Positions 37,970 through 45,999 of a stretch of 64,000 nt of DNA are shown in pieces. The position numbers and the translations under genes were made by a program. This stretch comes from Streptosporangium lutulentum (GTDB lineage: Bacteria; Actinomycetota; Actinomycetes; Streptosporangiales; Streptosporangiaceae). The notes beneath the pieces were generated by a model. It worked only from the letters and a program-made list of their open reading frames with translations, was not told where the DNA came from and did no database searches. The stretch is from NCBI RefSeq assembly GCF_030811455.1, contig NZ_JAUSQU010000001.1, forward strand, positions 6,200,001 through 6,264,000. Direction: 5' to 3'. Position 1 is the first letter of the stretch, and each line of letters starts with the position of its first letter.

Positions 37970-39133
37970 ATGGACGTCACCGCCAGGCTGACCCGCGCCG
38001 AGGAGCGGGTAGCCGCCTTCGACCTCAAACGCGTCATCGAATCACCGCTCACCACCATCGGCATCGCCGCCGCACTCGCGATCTCCGCACTCATGGAGAT
38101 CGCGGACCGCATGAGTGCCCTCGCCCTGCTGGCGGCCCTGCTGGCCACCGCGCCGCAGGCACTCCGCCGCTCCCAGCCGTGGCTGGCCGTCGTCCTGACC
38201 CTTATGGGGGCCCTCGGGCTGCTGGCGGCCGGGGTGAACTGGCTCCCCGTCGCGGTCGGCCTCTCGGGCGTGCTCTCCTTCTACACGATCCTGTGCCGGC
38301 TCAGCCGTGGAGCCGCGTGGATCCTGACGGCGTGCGTCGGTGCGCCGCTCCTCCTCATCTGGCTCGCCGCCACTCTCAGGTCGTACTGGTACTCCCCCGT
38401 CAACGGCACCACCATGGTCGCCATACTGGGCACGGTCGTGGCGACGGCGCTCCTGGCGGACGTACGGCGCAGCCGTACCGAGATCAAGAAGGTCCGTGCC
38501 GACAACCTGGAGACCCTCAGGGAGCAGGCCGCGATGGCCGAGCGGGCGAAAATCGCGCGGGAGATGCACGACATCGTGGCCCACTCGGTATCGATGATCG
38601 CCGTCCAGGCCGAGACCGCCCCCTACACCCTCGAAGGGCTCGACGACCGGACCAAGCAGGAGTTCGCCGAGATCGCGGCCGGCGCGCGCACGACGCTCAC
38701 CGAGATGCGCCGCCTGCTCGGCGTCCTCCGCGCCGATGTCACCACCGCACCGGAGACCGCGCCACAACCGGGGCTGGCGCTGCTTCCCGAACTCCTCGAA
38801 CGGCACGAGGGCGTCGTCGACCTGGATGTGGTCGGCGAGGCCGAACCGGTGCCGCAGGCCGTGGACGTCTCGGCCTACCGGATCGTCCAGGAGGCGCTGA
38901 CCAACGCCCGCGTCCACGCTCCCGGCGCCCGCGTCTCGATCGAGCTCACCTACCGCCCGGCGATGCTGGTGCTGCGCATCGCCGACGACGGCCCCGGCCC
39001 CGCCGGAAGCCCCTCGAACGGACACGGCCTGGTCGGCATGCGCGAGCGCGCCCTGGCCCTGGGCGGCTGGTTCAAGGCCGGCGCCGGTCCCGCCGGAGGG
39101 TTTCTCATCCAGGCGGGCCTCCCCCTGGAATGA
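37970..39133 (+). CDS. NarL-type sensor histidine kinase
   Basis: A 387-residue kinase with an N-terminal membrane region of about five helices (26-165), a short coiled segment and a HisKA_3 domain with H200 (AERAKIAREMHDIVAHSVSMIAVQAE), then HATPase (YRIVQEALTNARVHAPG, IADDGPGP, GHGLVGMRERA). There is no large extracytoplasmic sensor, so the signal is probably read in the membrane. ATG 37970 is taken as the start, with AGGACA upstream; an in-frame GTG at 37931 directly after the merR stop is possible but lacks a good site. Its stop overlaps the response-regulator start (ATGA). Confidence 0.92.
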   Translation: MDVTARLTRAEERVAAFDLKRVIESPLTTIGIAAALAISALMEIADRMSALALLAALLATAPQALRRSQPWLAVVLTLMGALGLLAAGVNWLPVAVGLSGVLSFYTILCRLSRGAAWILTACVGAPLLLIWLAATLRSYWYSPVNGTTMVAILGTVVATALLADVRRSRTEIKKVRADNLETLREQAAMAERAKIAREMHDIVAHSVSMIAVQAETAPYTLEGLDDRTKQEFAEIAAGARTTLTEMRRLLGVLRADVTTAPETAPQPGLALLPELLERHEGVVDLDVVGEAEPVPQAVDVSAYRIVQEALTNARVHAPGARVSIELTYRPAMLVLRIADDGPGPAGSPSNGHGLVGMRERALALGGWFKAGAGPAGGFLIQAGLPLE

Positions 39134-39846
39134 CCTCCCCCGACCTCCACCCGTCCCCCTCGGGCGACCGCGGTGATCCCCCCGGCACCGCGCCGGCGGA
39201 CGACCGGATCAGTGTGCTGATCGCCGACGATCAGCCGATCGTGCTCCGGGGGTTCTCGGCGGTGCTCAGGGCCCAGCCCGACCTCACCGTCGTGGGTACC
39301 GCCCCCGACGGGGCGCGGGCCGTACGGCTGGCACGTGAGACCCACCCGGACGTCGCCCTGCTGGACATCCGGATGCCGGAGATGAACGGGATCGAGGCCG
39401 CCCGCCGGATCCTGGAGACCGAGAGCACCAAGGTCATCATGATCACCACGTTCGACCTGGACGACTACGTGTACGACGCGCTCACCGCGGGGGCGAGCGG
39501 CTTCCTGCTCAAGGACGTGCGGGCGAACGACCTGGCCGAGGCGGTCAGGACGGTGGCGCGCGGCGACGCGCTGCTCGCCCCGAAGATCACCCGGCGGCTG
39601 ATCGCCGAGTTCTCCCGGCAGCGGCGGCCGCTTCCGGACGGCAGTCCGCTGACACCGCGTGAGGCCCAGGTTCTGCGCCTCATCGCCCAGGGCCTGTCCA
39701 ACGCCGAGATCGCGGCCGGCCTCGTGGTCACCGAACACACCGTAAAGACCCACGTGGCCCGGCTGCTCGCCAAACTCGGCCTGCGCGACCGCACCCAGGC
39801 CGTCATCCACGCCTACGAGTCGGGCCTGGTCGTCCCGCGCCGCTGA
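39130..39846 (+). CDS. NarL/FixJ-type response regulator, partner of the upstream kinase
   Basis: A 238-residue regulator with a receiver domain (IADDQPIVLRG, phospho-acceptor D79 in VALLDIRMPEMNG, K in FLLKDV) and a C-terminal LuxR helix-turn-helix (LTPREAQVLRLIAQGLSNAEIAAGLVVTEHTVKTHVARLL). ATG 39130 overlaps the kinase stop as ATGA, so the pair is translationally coupled. Targets unknown; nothing adjacent is an obvious effector apart from the cation transporter on the opposite strand. Confidence 0.93.
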   Translation: MTSPDLHPSPSGDRGDPPGTAPADDRISVLIADDQPIVLRGFSAVLRAQPDLTVVGTAPDGARAVRLARETHPDVALLDIRMPEMNGIEAARRILETESTKVIMITTFDLDDYVYDALTAGASGFLLKDVRANDLAEAVRTVARGDALLAPKITRRLIAEFSRQRRPLPDGSPLTPREAQVLRLIAQGLSNAEIAAGLVVTEHTVKTHVARLLAKLGLRDRTQAVIHAYESGLVVPRR

Positions 39847-39859
39847 GCCCCCGCCGGGG

Positions 39860-40789
39860 TCAGGAGACGCCGTTGACCTTGGCTCTGTCCAGGTCGGGCT
39901 CAAGGTAGATGACGCGGGCCATCGGCACCGCCTCACGGATGCGCCGCTCGGCCTCGTTGATGCCCCGGGCCACCTCGCCGGCCGTGTCGTCGTGCTTCAC
40001 CGCGATCTTGGCGGCGACCAGGATCTCCTCCGGACCGAGGTGGAGCGTGCGCATGTGGATGACCCGCCCGACCTCGGGCGTGCTCTCCAGCGCGCCGAGG
40101 ATCTGCCTCTCGATCTCCATGCCGGCGCCCTCGCCGATCAGCAGCGACTTGGTCTCGATCGCCAGGATGACCGCGATGATCGCGAGCAGGACACCGATCC
40201 CGATGGTGCCGACACCGTCCCAGATCCCGTCGCCGGTGATCACCGCCATCGTCACGCCGAACAGGGCGAGGATCAGGCCGACCAGCGCGCCCAGGTCCTC
40301 CAGCACGATGACGGGCAGCTCGGGCGACTTGGAGCGGCGGATGAACTGCACCCAGGACTGGTCGCCCCGGACCAGGTTGGACTCCTTGATCGCGGTCCGG
40401 AACGAGAAGCTCTCCGCGATGATCGCGAAGATCAGCACTCCGAAGGCGACGACCGGCGTCTTGACCGGATGCGGGTCACTGATCTTGTGCCAGCCCTCGT
40501 AGAGGGAGAACAGCGAACCGATCGTGAACAGCACGACCGCCACGACGAAGGCGTAGAAATAGCGCTCCCGGCCATAACCGAACGGATGCTCCGGGGTCCG
40601 TTGCCGCGCCGCCCGCTTCCCTCCGACCAGCAGCAACACCTGGTTGCCCGAGTCGGCGAGGGAGTGGATCGACTCGGCGAGCATCGACGAGGAGGTCGTG
40701 ATCAGGAAGGCCACGAACTTGGCCACGGCGATTGCCACGTTGGCGGCCAACGCCGCGATGATCGCCTTAGTACCGCCGCCCGCGCTCAC
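39860..40789 (-). CDS. Cation diffusion facilitator family transporter
   Basis: A 309-residue CDF protein with six membrane helices and a cytoplasmic C-terminal domain. Metal-site motifs are AESIHSLADSGNQ in helix 2 (HxxxD) and VLEDLGALVGL in helix 5. The long cytoplasmic loop between helices 4 and 5 (IKESNLVRGDQSWVQFIRRSKS) is typical of the SLC30A9-like branch. It exports divalent metal in exchange for protons; the metal cannot be read from sequence. GTG 40789 was chosen since GGAGG lies 5 bases before it; a GTG at 40801 has none. Downstream of the mannose genes on the same strand. Confidence 0.92.
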   Translation of the reverse strand: MSAGGGTKAIIAALAANVAIAVAKFVAFLITTSSSMLAESIHSLADSGNQVLLLVGGKRAARQRTPEHPFGYGRERYFYAFVVAVVLFTIGSLFSLYEGWHKISDPHPVKTPVVAFGVLIFAIIAESFSFRTAIKESNLVRGDQSWVQFIRRSKSPELPVIVLEDLGALVGLILALFGVTMAVITGDGIWDGVGTIGIGVLLAIIAVILAIETKSLLIGEGAGMEIERQILGALESTPEVGRVIHMRTLHLGPEEILVAAKIAVKHDDTAGEVARGINEAERRIREAVPMARVIYLEPDLDRAKVNGVS

Positions 40790-40832
40790 GGGAACCTCCA
40801 CTTATATGCCCCGAAAAGATCGAGACAGGATC

Positions 40833-41939
40833 TTATTGGGAAATTCTCGACTTGAGTTCTCTGATCGCCGACACAGGGGTCGGGTCGATCCCGTACCCCA
40901 GGGCGAGGTATGTACTCGCGTAGTCGCCCAGTTCGATCAACGTCGCGAGCCGCTCCAGCGGGTGCGTCCCCTCGGCGAGGATCTGGGTGACGGGCACGTC
41001 CCGGTCCTGCGCCGCCCGCACCGAGATCTCACGCCGCCTCGCGACCTGCGGATGCTCCTCCACGTCGCGCAGCACGAACAGCCGTATCGACCGCCCGCCC
41101 TCGTCGGAGAAGATGTCCCGCGTGGCCAGCGGACCGTCGAAGACGGCCATCTGGTTGTGGTTGACCTCGGGGATCTCCCCCCAGAGGGCGGGATACTTGC
41201 CGTTCTCGTTGAGCTGGCAGGACCACCGGTAGGCCGCGACGGCGGCCAGCGGGGAGGACCCCCAGATCATCGGCACCGTCTCGGCGATCTCCATGGCCAG
41301 AGACTTGCCGGGGTTGATGAACGACTCGCTCACCGGGCGGCAGCGGTGGGCGATGTCCTCCAGGCGCTCGGCCACACTCTCGAACACCTCCTCGCCGGCC
41401 GTGAGCAGGCCGAGCTCGGCGGCGGCGACGATCAACGGGATCGTCAGCGCCCACACGGCGGCACGGGGCTGCGAGCCGCACACGACGGGAACGAACGGCG
41501 CGCCCGCCTGGCGGGCGATCGCCTGCAGCGGCGAGTCGGGCGCGCCCAGGACGAGCAGCCTGCACCCCCGGCGGACGGCCTCGGTCGCCGTCGCCAGCGT
41601 CTCCTCGGTCCTGCCCGAGCACGACACCGCGATCACCAGATCGGTCACGCCGACCCAGCCGGGCAGCCGGTGGGACCGTACGGTCACGATCGGCAGAGGG
41701 GCTCCGGGACCGCACACCACGTTGAGGATGTCACCGGCGATGCCCGACCCGCCCATGCCCGCGACCACGAGGGCCCGGGGCCGGCCGTCTTTGGACAGAA
41801 CCGACAGATCCGTCTCCAGCGCGGCCCGGCGGGAGGTGCGGACCTGTGCCGCCGAGGCGGCCACCGCCCGTAACATGCCCGCCGGGTCGCCCTCGGTCAG
41901 CTGCTTCTGATCGTCGAGCCGATCCGGCTCCCAGTTCAC
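40833..41939 (-). CDS. SIS-domain phosphoglucose/phosphomannose isomerase family protein
   Basis: A 368-residue SIS-domain enzyme: VVAGMGGSGIAGDIL and AVSCSGRTEETLATATEA are the phosphosugar-binding loops, followed by a bacterial PGI/PMI C-terminal domain (YRWSCQLNENGKYPALWGEIPEVNHNQM, GDYASTYLALGYGIDPTPV). This type interconverts fructose-6-phosphate with glucose-6-phosphate or mannose-6-phosphate. Lying directly after Trm112 and manB, it most likely feeds mannose-6-phosphate to ManB. GTG 41939 overlaps the Trm112 stop as GTGA. Confidence 0.92.
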   Translation of the reverse strand: MNWEPDRLDDQKQLTEGDPAGMLRAVAASAAQVRTSRRAALETDLSVLSKDGRPRALVVAGMGGSGIAGDILNVVCGPGAPLPIVTVRSHRLPGWVGVTDLVIAVSCSGRTEETLATATEAVRRGCRLLVLGAPDSPLQAIARQAGAPFVPVVCGSQPRAAVWALTIPLIVAAAELGLLTAGEEVFESVAERLEDIAHRCRPVSESFINPGKSLAMEIAETVPMIWGSSPLAAVAAYRWSCQLNENGKYPALWGEIPEVNHNQMAVFDGPLATRDIFSDEGGRSIRLFVLRDVEEHPQVARRREISVRAAQDRDVPVTQILAEGTHPLERLATLIELGDYASTYLALGYGIDPTPVSAIRELKSRISQ

Positions 41940-42109
41940 GACTTTCGTGCCTCGTCCACCAGGAGCACCGGGATGTCGTCCCTCACCGGGTACACCAGAC
42001 CGCAGGAGGCGGAGGTGCAGGACAGCTCGTCCACCTCGGGCTCGGCGCGCAGCGGGGATTTGCAGTTGGGGCAGGCCAGGATCTCCAGCAGCCAGTCGTC
42101 GATCTTCAC
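41936..42109 (-). CDS. Trm112-family zinc-ribbon protein
   Basis: A 57-residue protein, VKIDDWLLEILACPNCK at the N-terminus and YPVRDDIPVLLVDEA at the C-terminus, the Trm112/YcaR pattern. Four Cys (C13, C16, C31, C36) form a zinc ribbon. GAGGAG lies 9 bases before GTG 42109; 4 bases separate it from manB and its stop overlaps the isomerase start. Eukaryotic and archaeal Trm112 activates methyltransferases; the bacterial role is unclear. Confidence 0.92.
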   Translation of the reverse strand: MKIDDWLLEILACPNCKSPLRAEPEVDELSCTSASCGLVYPVRDDIPVLLVDEARKS

Positions 42110-42113
42110 TCGT

Positions 42114-43469
42114 TCAGCTCCTCACGACAGCGAGGACTTCGTCCCTGATCGCTGCCATCTGAATCTCGTCGGCCGCCTCGGCGTTCAGCCGGAGCAACGG
42201 CTCGGTGTTGGACGGACGAAGGTTGAACCACCATCCGGGGCCGGAGACGGTCAGACCGTCCAGCTCGTCGAAGGTGACATCGTCGCGGGTGGCGAACGTC
42301 TGACGAACCCGCGCGGTCGCTTTCACCTGATCGGCGACCGTGCTGTTGATTTCCCCGGAGGCCGCGTAGCGAGTGTAGTCGGCGAGGACCTCCGACAGTG
42401 ACCGATCCTGCTCGCCCAGCGCGGCCAGCACGTGCATCGCGGCCAGCATGCCGGAGTCGGCGAACCAGAAGTCCTTGAAGTAGTAGTGAGCGGAGTGCTC
42501 ACCGCCGAAGACCGCGCCGGCCCTGGCCATCTCGGCCTTGATGAACGAGTGCCCCACCCGGGTGCGGACCGGCTCGCCGCCGTGCTCGGTGACGATCTCC
42601 GGGACGCCCCGCGAGGTGATCAGGTTGTGGATGATCGTCGCGCCGGGGTGCTTGGCGAGCTCACGCGCCGCGACCAGCGCGGTGATCGTGGACGGGGAGA
42701 CCGACTCGCCGCGCTCGTCGACGACCCAGCAGCGGTCGGCGTCGCCGTCGAAGGCCAGGCCGATGTCGGCGCCGGCGTCGAGCACGGCCTTCTGCAGGTC
42801 GCACAGGTTCTCCGGCGCGATCGGGTTGGCCTCGTGGTTGGGGAAGTCGCCGTCCAGCTCGAAGTAGAGGGCGGTCAGCTCGACGGGCAGCCCCTCGAAC
42901 ACCACGGGGACGGTGTGACCGCCCATCCCGTTGCCGGCGTCGACCACGACCCGGAGGGGCCGGATGCCCGACAGGTCCACCAGCGAGCGCAGGTGGCCGG
43001 CGTAGCCCCGCAGCAGGTCGCGCCTGGACACGGTCCCGGCGTCGGTGCCGGCGCCGGCACCCGACCTCAGGATCTCGGCGGCCCGGTCGCGGATCTCGGC
43101 GAGCCCGGTGTCGCTCCCGATCGGCACGGCGCCCGCCCGGCACATCTTCATGCCGTTGTACCGGGCCGGATTGTGGCTGGCGGTGAACATCACACCGGGC
43201 AGGGCCAGGGTGCCGCTCGCGTAGTAGAGCAGATCGGTGGAGCCCAGACCCGCGTGGACGACGTCGGCTCCCCGCGAGGTCGCTCCGCGGATGAAGGCCG
43301 CGGCCAGGGGTTCGGAGGAGACGCGCATGTCGTGTGCCACGACGACGGCCTCCGCGCCGGTCACCTCCACGAAGGCCGCGCCGACCGCCTCCGCCGTCTC
43401 CTCGTCGAACTCGTCCGGCACGACGCCGCGAACGTCGTACGCCTTGAAGATCTTGGCGAGGTCGCCCAC
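42114..43469 (-). CDS. manB: Phosphomannomutase/phosphoglucomutase
   Basis: A 451-residue alpha-D-phosphohexomutase that converts mannose-6-phosphate to mannose-1-phosphate. Domain motifs in order: YDVRGVVPDEF at the N-terminus, phosphoserine loop TASHNP (96-101, S98), metal loop DGDADR (near 245), sugar loop GGEHSAHYYFKDF and phosphate loop RPSNTEPLLRL near the C-terminus. GTG 43469 follows GGAG. It heads the manB - Trm112 - isomerase unit; ManC at 59.5-60.6 kb provides the next step to GDP-mannose. Confidence 0.95.
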   Translation of the reverse strand: MGDLAKIFKAYDVRGVVPDEFDEETAEAVGAAFVEVTGAEAVVVAHDMRVSSEPLAAAFIRGATSRGADVVHAGLGSTDLLYYASGTLALPGVMFTASHNPARYNGMKMCRAGAVPIGSDTGLAEIRDRAAEILRSGAGAGTDAGTVSRRDLLRGYAGHLRSLVDLSGIRPLRVVVDAGNGMGGHTVPVVFEGLPVELTALYFELDGDFPNHEANPIAPENLCDLQKAVLDAGADIGLAFDGDADRCWVVDERGESVSPSTITALVAARELAKHPGATIIHNLITSRGVPEIVTEHGGEPVRTRVGHSFIKAEMARAGAVFGGEHSAHYYFKDFWFADSGMLAAMHVLAALGEQDRSLSEVLADYTRYAASGEINSTVADQVKATARVRQTFATRDDVTFDELDGLTVSGPGWWFNLRPSNTEPLLRLNAEAADEIQMAAIRDEVLAVVRS

Positions 43470-43517
43470 TCCAGCTCCACCCTTAACGTCGTGTCTGCTG
43501 GCCCCAGCCTAGTAGGG

Positions 43518-43886
43518 TCAACGGTCGCGCTGAGGCTGAGCCGAACGGAGCACTCTCAGATGGCCTCGACGCCCGACCTCGACGCCCTGGCCGACCGGTT
43601 CGGTGCCGTCGGTCGGAGCGGGCCTGGCGGCCTCGCGGACCGCGTTGGCGAGAGCCTCGAGGTCGTCCGTGCTCGGCGGCGCCCCGTCTGTGGGCAGACG
43701 GACCACCTCCCAGCCGCGGGGCGCGGTCAGCCGCTCGGCGTGCTCGGCACACAGGTCGTAACAGTGCGGCTCGGCGTACGTCGCCAAGGGCCCGAGAACG
43801 GCGGTCGAATCGGCGTAGACGTACGTGAGCGTGAAAACGGCAGGCTGACTGCACGCGGTGCGGGAACAGCGGCGGACGGGGCTCAC
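43518..43886 (-). CDS. DUF3499 family protein
   Basis: A 122-residue protein with the compact DUF3499 pattern: RRCSRTACSQPAVFTLTYVYADSTAVLGPLA interrupted by the family's Cys spacing, then HCYDLCAEHAERLTAPRGWEV. The Cys/His pairs suggest a zinc site. The last ~50 residues are variable. The start was set at GTG 43886 (VSPVRRC), matching the family N-terminus; the frame continues to 43922. In actinobacteria it is a regular neighbour of the metallopeptidase-like gene on the other strand. Function unknown. Confidence 0.88.
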   Translation of the reverse strand: MSPVRRCSRTACSQPAVFTLTYVYADSTAVLGPLATYAEPHCYDLCAEHAERLTAPRGWEVVRLPTDGAPPSTDDLEALANAVREAARPAPTDGTEPVGQGVEVGRRGHLRVLRSAQPQRDR

Positions 43887-44068
43887 GGTGGGACCGTATC
43901 CGGTAAGCGTCCGAGGCGCCACTATCTGAGCGCTCTTAACGAGCGTGTCGCCACAATTCGGACACGTGTCCCGGCTTCCACCCGCCTGTACGGCTTACGC
44001 CCCCTGATTGACTTTCCCCGGCCGCGGCATCTTCCCGCGTTCGCTCCGGGCACGTCTAAGCTTGGCCC

Positions 44069-44524
44069 GTGAGTTCGGCACCCGGTAGACCCCGCCCGCC
44101 CCGCAGACGCGACCGACACGGCCGTGGCCTGCGCGGTCCGCTCGCGCCCTCTCACGTGCCGATCGCCAAGGCCCGCAGCGAACGCTTCGACGACCTCGTC
44201 CTGGACGCCGTGGATCGGCTCAAACCCCGCTGGGCCAAGCAACTGGCGTCGGTGGAGTTCGCGGTCGAGGAGGTGCCGCCGCTCGACGACCTGGGCGACG
44301 GCCCCGAGCTTCTCACCGGCGAGCCGATCCCGTTCGGCCGGTCCGAGCCCGCCGCGGGAAGCCGCCCGGCCGTCGTGATCATATATCGGCGTCCGCTGGA
44401 GGGCCGCGCCCGTGACCGCGACCACCTCGGCGCGATGGTTCACGACGCGGTGGTCGAGCAGATCGCCGAGCTCCTGGGGCTGTCCCCCGACTCGATCGAT
44501 CCCGGCTTCGACGACCGCGACTGA
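44069..44524 (+). CDS. Zincin-like metallopeptidase-family protein without the HExxH site
   Basis: A 151-residue protein of the DUF1025/metallopeptidase-like family: basic N-terminus, then FDDLVLDAVDRLKPRW, VEFAVEEVPPL and a C-terminal helix where the zinc motif should lie. That helix reads VHDAVVEQIAELLG, so HExxH is lost, with only one His and a Glu-Gln left. It is likely inactive as a protease, as is common in actinobacterial members of this family (from memory). Divergent from DUF3499 across 182 bases. Confidence 0.85.
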   Translation: MSSAPGRPRPPRRRDRHGRGLRGPLAPSHVPIAKARSERFDDLVLDAVDRLKPRWAKQLASVEFAVEEVPPLDDLGDGPELLTGEPIPFGRSEPAAGSRPAVVIIYRRPLEGRARDRDHLGAMVHDAVVEQIAELLGLSPDSIDPGFDDRD

Positions 44525-44537
44525 GCGCCCCGGCCCT

Positions 44538-44552
44538 CCCCGCACCGCGGGG
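44538..44552. terminator. Short hairpin between convergent genes
   Basis: CCCCGC-ACC-GCGGGG, a 6-bp stem with a 3-base loop, between the zincin-like gene and the DUF5719 gene. Confidence 0.45.
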
Positions 44553-44583
44553 CACCGTCCACGGCCGGCGACCTCCCCGTGCC

Positions 44584-45999
44584 TCAGGGCAGCACGGTCG
44601 CCACCGACTCGGTGATCGGGGGGACCAGCGCCCACAGCCGGGCGGGGGCCAGCGGTTGCGCGGTCAGCGCGAGGCCGCCCTTCACCGACTCGTCCATCAC
44701 CCGTCCGCCGTACACCGGCCCCGAGCCCGGCAGCGGCAGCACGACCACCGAGAAGGGGTCGCCCATCTTGGGCAGCTTGACCTCCCTGGTCCGTGACCCC
44801 GTGATGTTCACCTCGAACGGCGGGGGCGCCTCGCCCTTGCTCGGGACCACCTGCACGCTCACCTTACCCGCCGCGTCCGGCGCGGTCAGCAGCAGCCGGG
44901 AGCTCCTCTTACCGCCGGTGCGGTTGTCGGCGACCATGCTGCCCAGGTCGATCGGGGTCGCCCCGGCGGTGAAGGCGACGTCGCTCCTCTCACCGGTCCC
45001 TGTGGCGATCACCCCGGCCACGATCGGAGTGTCCGAGGTGAGCACGAGCGCGGAGGGCTGACCGCCGATCCCGGTGGACAGGTCGAGGGTGGCGACGGAG
45101 CCCGCCGGCACCTCGATCAGCTCGCGGCCCTTGAGCGCGTAGGTGCCGTCGGGGGTGAGCGCCTTGACCTCGACCAGGGTGTCGGTCTCGGTGACGGAGG
45201 CGACGAGCAGCTCGCGCTTGCCCCCGCCGCCGGGGATGCCCGGCACCACGACGCGGGTGGCGGGGGCCGCGGAGACGGGCAGCCAGTCGACGCCCCGCCC
45301 GCCGTTCATGATCGCCCGAGCCGCGGCGGTGACCCTGCCGGAACCGGTGCGCACCTCGACGGCCATCACCAGCGGTGAGGAGGCCAGGTCCTTGACCTTG
45401 ATCGTACGGCTCTGGCCGGGCTTGAGCGCGAACGCGCCGCCGGAGTCGGCGACCACCGGGCCCTCACCGGAGTAGACCATGATCTCCACGATCGCCGGGG
45501 AGAGGTCGGCGTTGGTGAGGTAGAGCGTGACGTCGGCCGCGGACGGTCCTGGCCCGACCAGCCAGGTGCTCGCCACCGGCTCGGTGCACCGCACCCCGGC
45601 CAGCCCCCGGTGCGCGCCCTCCGTCTCCTCGCGGGTCTGCGCCGTCTCCAGGCCCGCGGCCATGCCGCCGGTGGCCGTCACGACGAGGGGCGGTGACTTC
45701 GCGGGGACCTTCTCGTTCCAGAGGTTGCCGGGGGTGTCCAGGGTGGCGAGGGTCTTGCCGCCCGCGGCGAGCGTCGCGGCGCCCCGATCCTGGCCGCCCG
45801 GCGGGGTGACCACGCCGACGACGGCCTCGCCGGGATCGGGACAGACGGTCGTCACGGAGGCGACGGGCACCTTCGACGCACCGGGCACGGGAGCGGCGAC
45901 GGCCTTCGGCCGGGTCGCGAAGGCCACCCCGTACAGGGCGGCCAGGGCCACCAGGACCAGGACCAGGAGGCCGAACCTGTTCTCGATCAGGGATTTCAC
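44584..45999 (-). CDS. DUF5719 membrane-anchored extracellular protein
   Basis: A 471-residue protein with an N-terminal membrane anchor (GLLVLVLVALAALYGVAFA, about 9-27) and a large beta-rich extracytoplasmic part (DVTLYLTNADLSPAIVEIMVYS, RTIKVKDLASSPLVMAVEV, DWLPVSAAPATRVVVPGIPG), matching DUF5719. GTG 45999 overlaps the stop of the glycosyltransferase gene as GTGA, so the two are coupled and probably work together at the cell surface. Function unknown; the family is actinobacterial. Confidence 0.87.
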   Translation of the reverse strand: MKSLIENRFGLLVLVLVALAALYGVAFATRPKAVAAPVPGASKVPVASVTTVCPDPGEAVVGVVTPPGGQDRGAATLAAGGKTLATLDTPGNLWNEKVPAKSPPLVVTATGGMAAGLETAQTREETEGAHRGLAGVRCTEPVASTWLVGPGPSAADVTLYLTNADLSPAIVEIMVYSGEGPVVADSGGAFALKPGQSRTIKVKDLASSPLVMAVEVRTGSGRVTAAARAIMNGGRGVDWLPVSAAPATRVVVPGIPGGGGKRELLVASVTETDTLVEVKALTPDGTYALKGRELIEVPAGSVATLDLSTGIGGQPSALVLTSDTPIVAGVIATGTGERSDVAFTAGATPIDLGSMVADNRTGGKRSSRLLLTAPDAAGKVSVQVVPSKGEAPPPFEVNITGSRTREVKLPKMGDPFSVVVLPLPGSGPVYGGRVMDESVKGGLALTAQPLAPARLWALVPPITESVATVLP

